Source: Todiramphus chloris collaris
Lineage: Eukaryota > Chordata > Aves > Coraciiformes > Alcedinidae
DNA length: 64,000 nt
NCBI GenBank assembly: GCA_025345505.1
Contig: JANVCC010000072.1
Coordinates: 1,328,840 to 1,392,839 of the forward strand
Reading direction: 5' to 3'
The notes beneath the pieces are model-generated. The model saw only the letters and a list, made by a program, of their open reading frames with translations, did not search any database and was not told the DNA's origin. The position numbers and the translations under genes were made by a program. Positions within the stretch are counted from its first letter, which is position 1; every line of letters starts with the position of its first letter. Shown piece by piece: positions 35,287-47,202 of this stretch.

Positions 35287-37858
35287 CTGCAAAGAAGAGG
35301 TGATAGACACTTTAACCCCATCCAATTGGCCCAAACTATTCACTAATAAACATCACAGTTAAGCTTTCCCAGAGCTGTAGGAAGAGAGCAGATTAGGCGT
35401 GAGCTCTGAAGGACCAGACACAGCTCTGCCCATGGAAGGTGAGACCACTGGCATCCCCGGGCTGGCAGGAAGGTCACTCCCATCAGGTCTGTCCCCAGTG
35501 ACGCAGGAGATGCCACATACTGTGAGAGCCACAAGCAGCTGTCAGAGGTTGAAATCGGCACAAAGCTTCAAGGCGTGCAACCTCACTGGTGAGATTACTC
35601 TATTTCCATTTTCATTTCTGCTTTTCTTCAGAAAACAACACCGCGTTCACAGGAAACGCTGTAACCGCAAGCACACCGAAGTCTTGCAGGGACTCATGAG
35701 GCCTCTGTCTTCTGGTTACAGAGCAGAAGTGGTCAGTGCAGCCTGCGAGAAGGAAGAAGCCAAAGGTGTCTGCGCCCCTTAAAACAACATGGCTCCTGGA
35801 AACGAAACTTGCAAGTCCAAGGAGCACTGCCTGCCTCGAGCTTGAAAAAAAATTTGCTGAGCACACACTGCCTGGGAACCAGAAGAGTTCCTCAAAAAAA
35901 CTCAACACCGCTTTCTCGCTGCTGCTGTATTTCAACAAAAAGGACGAGGGTGGTTCTGGAGAGAGTTAAAACTGAAGTGCAGTGCTCCTCTTCAGGCGTG
36001 CTCCATGTTACGTGTCCCACACCGACAGGTACCCTGCAGCCACCATGGTCCTGGCCCATAAAGGCCCAAGCAAAAGAAGACAGCGTGGACGCACAGCTCT
36101 CTCAAGATGCCTTCTTGCTTGGGCTTTCCATCATACCTTCCCCTCCCCCCTTCTTTTCTATACAAACAGGGGACTCGTACACATAGAAACTGCTGCCCAC
36201 ACTGTTGTTTTCTCCAGCACTCAGTCTAGGACGTGCCACAGGACTTTATCTTGCAAACCCTATTCCGAGGAGGGTCTTTATGCGCATGCCATTACACTCT
36301 TTGAAACTCCCAGGCTCTTTCCTTGGGCTGTAGCTAGCTGCCTGGGTACTGGGGGGGAAATAAAATGACACTCCTTTATCAGGAGAATCATTACATTTGT
36401 CAGGAAATGAAGGCTGAAGGTGAACTCCCTGTAGCTGCCTGGCAGGGATGTCTGCCGAGCGGGTCCCTTCCAGCCAGAGCTGCTGGCACCTGGCACAGGC
36501 AGGACAGAGGGGCAGAGAAGACACTTTGAACCTCCTGCCAAGACACTTTGAACCAAGACTGTTGCTGGTATTTCAGCTCGATAATCAACGGAAATTCATT
36601 CGGTTCCTTCATCTGTCCAACAGCCTCTCCACTGCCCTGCTCCTGGGCTCTTCCGAATGTGCCAGACAGTTTCAGCCATGCTTAATAGCAGAGTGAGAAC
36701 TTCAAAAAATGAATTCCTTATTCATTTGGGGTGGCAGGTGGGACAGAGGACCCAAAGGCATGCCCTCCCTGAGGCTAAGGTTGCAGTGTGTGCTCAGGGG
36801 GTGATGGAGGGACACTGGGGCACTAAAAGTCCTGGGGAGGTCGGCAAGAGGCGAGGAAAAACGTTTTGGGAAAGTCTGGCGATACCACGGTACGGATTCA
36901 GGGAAAAGAGAGGGAGCAAGACCTACTACGGTGAGGAGAAAGGAAGCGACACATGTAGCCCTAGCACAGAGGACAGAAAATGCTGGAAAAGGCACTGTGA
37001 CTGTGTGACCGCGTGACTGCGCCGTGTCTCAGCCAAGCTCCTCTGTCTAGGTCTGACTACGAAACACAGCAGTGGAAACGCGGATAGTTCGTAGGTCACA
37101 GGTTTGCACAGTAATAGCTTTTGCTGTTCCCTTCTTTTTGAATATAAACAGCATTCTCTAATGTTGTGCTGTTTGTTTTGCCACTCGCAAGGCCAGGACG
37201 AGTGGCTTGATCAGCCCTTGAACATTAATTTTTGGCTGGAAGCTGATACCAAGTATCCTGGATCATCACACTGCCAAGGACCAAACCCTAAAAATACATA
37301 GTCTTCTGTCACTCAGAATAGAATTTCAGTATATATAAACCCATACAAGAGTTTTCAATAATAGACAGTTTCAGGATTAGAATAGGATCAGCTTAACTAA
37401 AAGCAGCCTGAGATCTGGCTGAGGACTGGAGTCATATTTTTCCCCTTATTTCTTAGTTTCCTCAGTGCTATATCCCTAATAATCCCTTATGGTTCCCCTG
37501 CTTGAATAGAAATCTCTAGGATAACCATCATACAAATACCCCAGCGACTTTCAATAATAAACATTCAGAGAACAAAGAATATTCCCGGAGGTTAAAGATC
37601 AGCAGCAATCACAAGCATTTGGTTCCACGAAAAAAAATAATGTTGATTTTCTTTAAATGATTGATTTCAGATGTTCAAATTCAGTAAAGAGAAAACAGAG
37701 GGAATTGATCCAAATCAAATACAAACTAAGCCTTAGCACAGCAGTCATCCATTTTAAAGGACAGCTGAATTCCTAACACCGCCAGAAAAGTCTTTGACAA
37801 AACTCTTCCTTCAACTGCTAAACTTTGTCCATGAAATGACAGCGAGATCATCCCTTAC

Positions 37859-37935
37859 CTGTTACACGAAAAGCTTATTCTGCTCTAAAAAGGCTTCTGA
37901 CTTGCCGCTGGGAGAATCACCTCTGCACAGGTTGG
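37859..37935 (-). other. CDH17: Candidate CDH17 non-coding exon 1
   Basis: Exon 2 begins with a good splice acceptor, so a 5' UTR exon must lie upstream. Here a TATA-like box is followed about 25-30 nt downstream by a likely start site, and 77 nt later by an optimal donor (CAG|GTAAGG, donor at 37858). The exon has no ATG. The start near 37935 is estimated from TATA spacing only. Confidence 0.5.
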
Positions 37936-37959
37936 TAGTGTCTGTGCTTCTCCACACAG

Positions 37960-37966
37960 TTTATAG
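37960..37966 (-). promoter_or_regulatory. CDH17: Candidate TATA box of CDH17
   Basis: CTATAAA in transcript orientation, about 100 nt upstream of the candidate exon 1 donor. A GTTAAT half-site (HNF1-type, 38004-38009, minus strand) lies about 40 nt further upstream. Human CDH17 is known to be driven by CDX2 and HNF1A, so the arrangement is plausible, but binding is inference. Confidence 0.45.
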
Positions 37967-38822
37967 TTCCTCCGACTCGCCCTAGAGGTTCAGCAGCTCA
38001 AACATTAACAGCATAGAGAATTATTGATTCTTAATGACTAGGTGTGGCACGGAACAGCAGCCATGTAACAAAGCAGTGAAGCTCTGCAATAATTTACAGC
38101 CTTCAATATTTTGATGTCCTTTGGGATTCTCTTTCTGAATTCATTTCTTTTTTCAGCGGGGCTGTGAGAAATGGGCACACAAGGCAGGGGTTGGAGCGGC
38201 AGGATGGAGATCGTGTTGCTGTTTGCCTCCTTGCAGCGACAATTCACGTTGAGAAGACGAGAATTTGGACGTAAAGGTGGCTTGTTTTCTCAGGAGATCT
38301 GTGCGTGGGGGGAACTCAGCCTGGTCATGGGAATCGACTCAGAAAGTTCAAATTCTGTCTGAGCTCTGCAACAAGTTTACTTCGGGTAACTTTGGGCAAA
38401 GCATTCAATTTTTCCAATTTCCAGACATACACCTCATAATGGATGCAATAATTCCTTTCCCCCGTGTATCACCTTTCATGTCTGGTTAGGTTTTCAGCCC
38501 TTCAAGGGAATCGGTCCCTGCTAGGTTCTGCATTATAGCACCTGTAGTAAGGGGAGCTGGAATCAACTGAACTGTAAAAAGATTATGGTAAAATAAATAA
38601 TAAATAAATTTGACAAATACAGAGGTTTTTAAAATATCTTTGTCCTTAAAATGTTTTCTTTTCTGCCAATTCACTTTTTATTATCATACTTATTTCAGAG
38701 GTTTTGAACAGGCTTTTTTTTTTGTTCTCTTATGAAATGTCATTTCTCATCCAGGTTCCAACTTCTGCTTTCCACTTCCTTTGCATGTTAGATTGCTCTT
38801 GAATGGTGTAAACTATTGCCGT

Positions 38823-38890
38823 TTTCAGAGGGGTTGGAGCTAGATGATTTTTTAAGGTCCCTTCCAACCCTGACAATTCTATGATTCTAT
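38823..38890 (+). mobile_element. CR1 3' terminal fragment (about 70 bp)
   Basis: Shows ggggttggagctagatgatt, aggtcccttccaaccctgac and AATTCTATGATTCTAT. It lies about 0.9 kb upstream of the proposed CDH17 TATA box. Confidence 0.88.
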
Positions 38891-40527
38891 TTGTGCAGCA
38901 CATAAGTATTTTCTGAATTATGCACCCAAAGATAGAATCATTTAGACTTGATGATTCTTTAGCTGGAAAGTGTGCAGTTCTGGGAAAGGTGAGCTTTCTC
39001 TTTGTGCTTCAGAATACGCTTTTGCCTTGAAATCAGTGTTTGTTTCCCCATGGCAAAAAACCCAACACTTTCAAACAGAGTGGTTCTCCATTTGTTCATG
39101 CACTCAGAATTACTGAGACTTTCTCAAAGCTGCCTGCTGGCAGTGAGTTATCTTTTGAGCACAGCTCAAAACCAACAGCTTCCATTACAGCATTAAAACT
39201 CATTGTTAATGATGTCAGAGGAAATAGAAGAAGGAGCAAGAACTGAGCTTTCTTGGAAATATGTTGACTTTAAGTGACTTAATTAATCGTGTTCTAGTTG
39301 GATACGAATGAACAGCACCTTCAGCATGAAGTGTAAATTTCCAAACATTAAGAATGCATGCTGCAGTAACAAATTTACATAAAGAAATTCCTAATGTCAT
39401 TTTTAGCCCTCCTTTACATCACAAGTGTAGACTAACTCAAGTTGTGATGTCAGAACTCAGATCCACATAAACAAGCTAGACATTTGTCTTTCAAATGCTA
39501 CTTGAAAGTCCAGTGTGGTACTTGAAATACAAATGTAATGTACCTGATATACTTAATTGAGTGCCTGTATTGTCTAAAGTCACTGGAAGAAGTCAGCCTG
39601 CTCACCCCCGGTGTCTTTTTCTGTCAGATGATTTCCCAGGCACAGAGAAACTGCTTACAGATTGTTACCACATAGGGGAAAGAAAAAAACCCTCCCATGT
39701 CAAATACGTTACAAAGTCCAGAAGCACTTAAGGCTTTACAGCAGTCATAACATGGTGTCACAGATAAAATCACAAGAAGAAACTCAGCAGTGAGACTGGT
39801 TCCTTGAGCCAGCTGTTTCTCTGAGTAAATCTGATGAAAAGAAGGCAAATGTCCAGGTGTTTATTGTGTGAATCATTGTTCAGCCAGTCAGTTTTTCCAG
39901 AAACAACTCTTCTTGTATCATTAGTCACATCCTTTTCACTCTTCCCATTTATCAGCTTTGTCATTTCTCCCTTGCTCCTTTTTTTTTTTTTTTTTCCTTT
40001 TGTCTTTTTACTATTACTCCTTGTTTCAATTCACCTGACATATCTCCACATACCTCTTCTACTTCCAAAACTAAGGAGACCTGCCTGACCTCAGCTTCTT
40101 TCCCTGTTTGTTTAAAAGATACTTTTTTAAAATGGATTTCTTAGGGCACAATAATTTCACAATATCATCGATGTGTGTCAAAATGGGATAGCAGCAGTGG
40201 AAGAAGCAGCAGCATAAAAAAAAATAATGCTTAAAAGAAACTCATGTTTCATCTAGTTCCTTTACTTCTCACCTGCAATCTCCCTGATTATAAAATACAC
40301 AGGTAACAGCCACTCCTGGTCTCCATATGTAATCTGCTTTGGTGCTTTCAGACGCCTGCTCATTCACAATGATGTCCTCTGGCTGCTGCTCAGTCACTTT
40401 GCACCTTTGTTGATGAGCAGTGTGCCCAGACTCTCCCAGGTGAGACTTCCCAATGCTACCGAGGACAACCTCCCACAAACAGTATCTCCCAAACAATGCA
40501 ACTCTTAACAATGCACTTAAAAAGTGT

Positions 40528-40737
40528 TCATAGAATCATAGAATAGTTTTGGCTGGGAGAGACCTTCAAGATCACCAAGTCCAACCTTACTCCTAGCCCT
40601 ATCAAAAACCACTAAACCCTGCACCTGATCACAACATCTAACCGACTTTCAAACGCCTCCATGGATGGTGACTCCATCACCTCCCTGGGCAGCCCATTTC
40701 AATGCTTCCTAATATCCCAGGTGAACCTCCCTATTCT
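40528..40737 (-). mobile_element. CR1 3' end fragment, antisense
   Basis: Starts tcatagaatcatagaatag and continues with gagaccttcaagatcacca and agtccaacc, the reverse complement of a CR1 tail, then catggatggtgactccatca and cacctccctgggcagccc. Similarity fades near 40737. Confidence 0.9.
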
Positions 40738-42551
40738 CATGTTATCTCTGCTTGCTTTCTACCTTGGAGTTACCATTGGGAATTGTCAATCTGCTGGAAG
40801 ACATTCCTGGAAGCTCACAGATCATTTCCACCCCAACGAGGGGCACATGTTTCTTCCCTGCTTTTGCTGCTCTATGTCTGCAGCATCAGCATCTTTTTTT
40901 GGCTATCCTTGGAGTACTCCATGTCCATTATACTGATGCAACTCTCCTAGACACCATTGTGTCCCAGTCTAGCCACCTCCTCCAGCAGTGCCTCATCCAC
41001 ATGCATGCTGGACCTCATTTTTGCTTGCATTGACACCGATGCTCATTCACAGTTGAGTAAATCCCCACTAGGACCTGGGCAGAGATATTCCAAGCTGGCT
41101 CCATTTGTAGGTACGTGCAGGCGCCCTCAAAGCAGAAGGAAGCTGAATCAGCAGCATATCTGGCCCTGATGAAGAACATTCCCACTTTTGTTCCTTGAAG
41201 GCCTTGAGCAGCCTCATCCCTGCAGAAGCTGCCCCGCGCACGTAGTGCCCTTGGCCACTGTCCCCACCTCCCCGGGCACAGATGGCTGACCTCTCCCATC
41301 ACAGACAGGCTTGCTGCCTTCATCACTGACAGAAGAGGCCTGTTGAAAAGTTCCCCTGTTTGCTGCCATCAGGTCCTGGACCCTGTTAGATGCTGAGCTA
41401 ATGCTGTTAAACTCCTGGGCTATTAAACTTGCCCAGGTCAAGATGATAGATTTTAGTTTCCCTTTTTCTCCTTGCAAGCAATGACATAATGGAACCAAAT
41501 GGCTCCTACGGAATAAACAACGCATTTTCTAGGATTACTGGTGTTTACACTACTTATTGCAAGACGTCCAGAGGCGATTAAGACCCGACCTCTGTGCTGA
41601 AGCATGGGGAAAGTGTTAGTTTCTCCTAATGACATGCATTAGAAGCTATGAACTGCATATTTCAAATTCACATATTTTTCCTTATAAATGCAGAAGAAGC
41701 AAATTTTTTTTTTTTTACCTCGTTCATTCATTACTTAATATATATAAAGACATGTCCACAATTTGCACTGCTCGAAATTTATAACACTGGGCCAAAACAA
41801 AATAGGAAACCCAAATCTTTTCTCAGATGTAGTCTGTTTAGAAAGCCTGATAGTATTACGAAATGAAACAAGCATCAGGCTGGCAGGTTGACCCTCTTTT
41901 TTGTTTCTTCACATACATATGTAAATGCAAGTGGCCTTAGGAGCTATGAAGCAGATGGTCTTAGAGCACTCTATCACCTGGCTATATGTGCCCACCTGTA
42001 GGACGCTGAAATAGGCATGCTAAAACAAACCAGTCTCCAGGGCTTTGTTTATCCCTGCGATCACAGGTTCTGCTGCCTGGGCTGTTACATACAGCAGGCA
42101 CTGGATAAAAATTGGAAATAAGCCCCAGAGTAAAGCCCAGATGCCAAGATTCCCTCCCCCCGCAAAGTGAGGCAGGACTCAGGTGCTCTTCTTTTGCCTT
42201 CTCTGTTCATCAGAAATCATGGCCAGGCAATCCCCATGGACCCTGGGGGAGGATCTGGGGCTCTGTCTCCCAGGTGGAGGGACAAACTCTTTCTTCCAAT
42301 CATCCAAACCCTGCCAAGCTGGGGCAGGCACTTCTGTCCATCCCTGTGCCTAGCCCTTCCTGGACCTCAGCACTGCACAGCTCACTGCTTTGACTCCTTA
42401 CCTCCTGGGTTTGCCCTCCTGAGGTGGATCACTGTCTCTATTAGTTGGGTCAGGAATAACATCTCGGAGCTTTGGAGCTGGATTTTACTCCAGGTGCTTG
42501 AAGAAAAAACCCAACAGTGCCCTCGACTGCTTTTTAAACAACTACTATTGA

Positions 42552-42606
42552 AATATGCAATATGCATATGGTGCAATATGCATATGATGCATATGCATAA
42601 ATGCAC
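42552..42606. repeat. Cluster of TATGCAAT/ATATGCATAT motifs
   Basis: Within 55 bp the block repeats atatgcaa, atatgcatatg and atgcatatgcat, giving several overlapping palindromes. It may be simple sequence or a cluster of octamer-like sites. Confidence 0.8.
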
Positions 42607-45157
42607 TATGTATATGGTGACTGACTTACAAATTAAAGTCAAACCAAAATTCACTGGACCGTACACACAAATCTGCAGTGTCTGGGCAGTGCTGTGATGC
42701 ACAGCTCAGCTGAGATCCTGGAAAACTGGCCTTTGAATGAAAATACCTTTCAAAATCTGCTGTTTGTCTCTCTCCTCCCACCCACCCAGCCCTGAATACA
42801 AAATTAGTTTCTGCCACTCAGGCTTTCCTGACTCTCCTTTTGCCCTGGCTGTGTAAAACCAGTGACAGGGCATCAGCCCAACACCCTCGTCTCAAGTCTG
42901 AGGAGTCCTCTAAATAATGGGATTCATTATTGGCATGCTAATATAAACCTCAGAAATGGAGAGCTTGACCAGTGTGAAGACAAAACTGCTTCAGCTTTAT
43001 GACTTATAACCAGATTGCTCTGCTGGGATGGGTTAAAAGAAATCACACTCGTTCCCTAAGCCGTGATCAGACAATCCTGGCTCATTTTCCCCTTGGTTTT
43101 AGCTCTTCTCTTCCCCACGTAGACAGTATTCAGAGTGATGCTGCTTTACATCACAGGGTGGAACTTTTACAGCTGAATAAGATACCAGTGGCTCCCATAA
43201 GCACAGTGCATCTCGTAAATATTTGTACTGGCGACTGTAATTGGAAGGCAGGCAGCAAACTTCAGCTCATCAGGAATTCTTACTGATAGGTGAGTTCCCA
43301 GAGTGTGTTTCCCTAAATAATATCTGCATTCCCAACACTGAATTGCCTTCCTTAAAGCCTCACACAAGAGCAGGAATAGACAGCAAAGGATTGAATATTT
43401 GCCTTAATTTCGACTAGCAATGAAGGTGCTTTTGCCTAAACATCAAATTCAGGGTTGGTTTTAGCACACGTTCTCTTCAGAGGAACTGCCAGATGGCCAG
43501 AAATGTAATTCCTGCTGGAAAAAATTGTCACAAATTGGTTTTATTACCTCTAATCTCAGCAGGATCATGAGCTCTGGCTGCAGCCATGCCTTCCACTGGA
43601 AGTACTGCGAACTCCCGGAGAAGTGCTAGGAGTGGACTTGAGCCTTCCAGGGAGCTGCTGATTTCATTTCAGAGCCAAACGACACGGCTCACAAGATAAA
43701 CCCGAATCGATGCAGAGGCTGACCTTTATCTGTTGGAAGGAATTTACATGCATTAGAGGCTCAAGCCAATCGTAAAAAAATCTCATTTATTTCAATTACC
43801 TACTTTGGTGATTAAGACCCAGTCACATGGATGAGCCATTAAAGGATAAGGCCTACGGTCCACAAGAGAGGACTGTGTGCATTCTGTGTTGCAACCACCT
43901 ACAGCAAAAGTTATTTAAGGCATTAATTCCTGTACTTAGAATAGAAAATGGCAAAAATACCTCATAATTTTAGCTCGTGCCAGCAGTGGGTAACCAGATT
44001 TCATTGGCACACTGCACACAAGCTGGGACCTCAAGGGTCTATTTCAGTGACTAAATAGCTGTGGCATTGGGCTATCAGCGTACGTACTTCGCGCTCGCTT
44101 CCAGACTTCCAAAGACTGCAGTGCAACCATTTTAGCTCCTTCCCTGCCTCATTTGTGACTTATATGGAAATGCTTCCCTGAACACACACACCTCTGTTTG
44201 CTTACCATTAATGGCAACTGCATGACCTCATGCCCTCCCTCATCTCCCATCTTAAAAATCGCAAACTTTCATCCATCCTATTACCTTTCAAGTTCAAAGA
44301 GCAGTCAGTAGGAGAAAGGAATCAATTTAGAGCTACCTCTGCCTGTTGGCAACTCAAGGGCAGTGCAGCCAAAGGATGAACCAGTGCTTTTAATATCACA
44401 GAGTCCACGAGCAGAGGTGAGGTGGCCTGGGCTGCTGGTGCCAATGTTCTTCCTAGTCCCCCAAACATCCAGGACCAGCAAAGCTGGAACGAAATGCTGT
44501 GCTTTCAGGGATTCATACCACGGTCAAAGACAACAGGAATTTAGGACAGAATTCTTCTCAAGAAGTCCAGAAATGTGGTTGAAGGTCTTGGTAAGAAACA
44601 GGAGTTGAAAGGCATTTCCTTCCAGCCCAGCCTCCAGCGGGGTGTGCGATAGGCTGAGCTGGGGTCAGAGCAGTGTCTCTTGCCTGCTCCCAGGTTTGCA
44701 TTTCCGTTCCACAGCTACCTCCCAGCCCATATGCCCAGCACGGGCAGAGCAGGGCAGGGCTGAGCAAACAGTCACCCCTGTGCCCAGCAAGCTCGCCGTC
44801 TTGGGGCGGCTTCTCCTCCCAGTCCAAAGGGAGACCAGCACATCTATAAAGCACAACCAGTCTGTTGAAGAACAGTTTGCCTGAACTTTTTGGTTCTAAT
44901 GGGCTTATGTCAGTGCTGAGTGGACCAAGCAGCTCACAGGATATTGAATACATTATATCAGTTACTGGTTAATGATACATTTACATTTAGATAATGCATC
45001 ATAGGAGTTCCGAGTACTTTGCAGGCTTGGATCAATCCAAGTAAGAAAAATTAACTCCTTTCCACAAAAGCAGTGATGCCACCAATCCCAGGAGTTCAAA
45101 AACCATAGTTCAGGCCCCAAAATACCATGATAAGATTAAAAAAGTCTTAATAAGAAC

Positions 45158-45254
45158 TATATAAATAGTATAAATAGTATAAATATATACATATATAAAT
45201 AGTATAAATATATAAATATATAAATAGTATAAATATATAAATAAAAATATAAAT
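45158..45254. repeat. AT-only minisatellite
   Basis: Variants of tataaatagtataaata repeat with a higher-order spacing of about 26 bp, almost free of G+C. Intergenic between CDH17 and GEM. Confidence 0.95.
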
Positions 45255-47196
45255 GAATGTCTTTTTATTCACCTTTTGCTGTGTGACTCATAATGTTTCT
45301 TTATGGATATGAAGATTAGCCTTTTTTCTTGAAAGGAAATTTTTTGTATGATGTGTAGAATTGTAGGAAATCTCAAACAAAAAACAGGTTTATTTCAACA
45401 CTGTGCTCAGAAAATAAAAATCTAACTTTGAACATTCTTTGCATTGTTCAAATGAATTAGCATGCTGTTTGGAATTACAGAGATATGTAGCTCCTACCTT
45501 TAATTAATCTGAGGGATAAAAAGGTTATTATCAGTTTACGGACTTTGAGTTATGTTGATGAAGCGTGGTGCTGGGTAGCAAGATTTTATGAATTACTTTT
45601 TCTGGAACATGAATCATCACAATGAGCAGACACTGTAGAAAGAGAAACTGTGCATGTCTGATGCTTTTGATGTTCATGCAGTCTCCTGTGACAAGATCAC
45701 AGAGAGGACAGATGGGATAAGGACAGGGTATTGCTCTTTGTGGTAGCTGGTTGGGGCTTTTTAATCAAACTGAAAGGGATATTTTTGCCCTTTGTTGCCC
45801 AAAACACGTTTAGCTACATTTCTTTTTCTTTTTTTTTTTTTAATTTTTAGTTTAGTCTTCAGATTTCTGCCTTTGATAGGGTTTTTTTTGCTGAATTTCT
45901 TTTAGCCTTAAACTCATTGCATGCTTCCATTATGCTGTTGCATTACTTGTGCAAAAAAATGTCTAATAGTTTGGGGTGTTGCTTTGGTTTTTTTTATTTC
46001 TCCTATTTAATAACTGAGAAAAGCTGCTCAGGGGGGCATGTCCATGACTTTTATGACGATGGTTTATGGGGGCAGCTCTTCACCAGTGGAGTGAACCACC
46101 CAGGTGCTGCTGTGTATCCTCCCTGTCCCCTCCCCAGATGGAGCCTGTTCCCGTTAAGCCTCAGCTGCTCAAAGGGCAAACTCTGACATCTCATGTCCAA
46201 GTCAACTTAATTCGCAGCGCTTTGCACCACGCTGACCGAGACATTTGGAGATGTTCCCTCAGCCCTGGTGCAAAGGCAGCAATTTCCAGGGGAGCGTGTG
46301 GCAGAGAAAGAATCACGTCTAAAACTGCAACACTAGTGACTAACTGCAAGATGATCTCTGTCAGGCATTGGCACTTTTATCAATTCTCTTGAACGATAGT
46401 TTTATTTTAAAGTTTTTTTTTACTAAGAATTGAATTGTCTTTACTTTGAAAGTGTAAATTGGGTTATTTTATTAAACCCCTTTAAAAGCCCTTCTGCTTT
46501 TTTCCCAGTAATATCTAAACTCAAAAAGAAAGAAGGAAACACAAGCTTATTAGTGTATTTGATATTCTCATTATTTTTAAAAGCAGGCATGAGAGCAGTA
46601 GGTTTTGACAACAGGAGAGCATTTCAGGTAAAAAAAAGCTGAACTTCTGTCTATGTAGTTTGACTATAGTAGGATTTTTTCAGTTAATTCCTACAAAGTG
46701 TTGATTACTCTTAGAACTGGTGACTTTGTGACACTGCAAGTTTTTACTAAATTAAACTTGGTGAGCACGACAGAAGCAAAGTTATTTTCCTTCTTTTGTT
46801 TTTGTTCTTTATTTTTGGCTGCTTACGGAACCCGGTTTTAAGTATGCCCCATTTGGAGACTTTCTGCTACACTTTAAGAATGAATGTCAGGCTTGATGGT
46901 TTTGGGTTTGTTTGTCTTTGCTTTTAATATCTAGCTACTATGGAAGTTATGTGTGTGTATTTTTATGTAGATATTTACTAGGTTATTTGCAGAAAGGAAA
47001 GCAGTTTGTTGAGTAAGCACAAGCATTTGACGGAGTAGAAATGCTGCAAAGGGAATGTTACATAAATGTTAAATAAGTTCTGTTTAAATAGCTTACTTTT
47101 ATTGTCTATTATAAATAATACATATTTTATTCATGTAAGATAAATAAATGTGTTCTTAATTTATTTGTAAATGTTAGTTCTTTTTCTTATATGCTT

Positions 47197-47202
47197 AATA
47201 AA
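47197..47202 (+). terminator. AATAAA at the end of a T-rich plus-strand block
   Basis: AATAAA is followed within 30 nt by TTTGTACCTTT, and preceded by roughly 1.9 kb of T-rich sequence. It looks like a 3' UTR end, but no coding exon on the plus strand could be linked to it. Confidence 0.2.

Noticed and set aside
37921-37935. Alternative donor CAGAG|GTGATT for CDH17 exon 1
   Set aside because: It would leave an exon of about 15 nt and is a much weaker donor than CAG|GTAAGG at 37858.
42167-42697. 176-codon open frame in the CDH17-GEM interval
   Set aside because: Runs through low-complexity ATGCAT sequence at its end, shows no domain, and is overlapped by other open frames.
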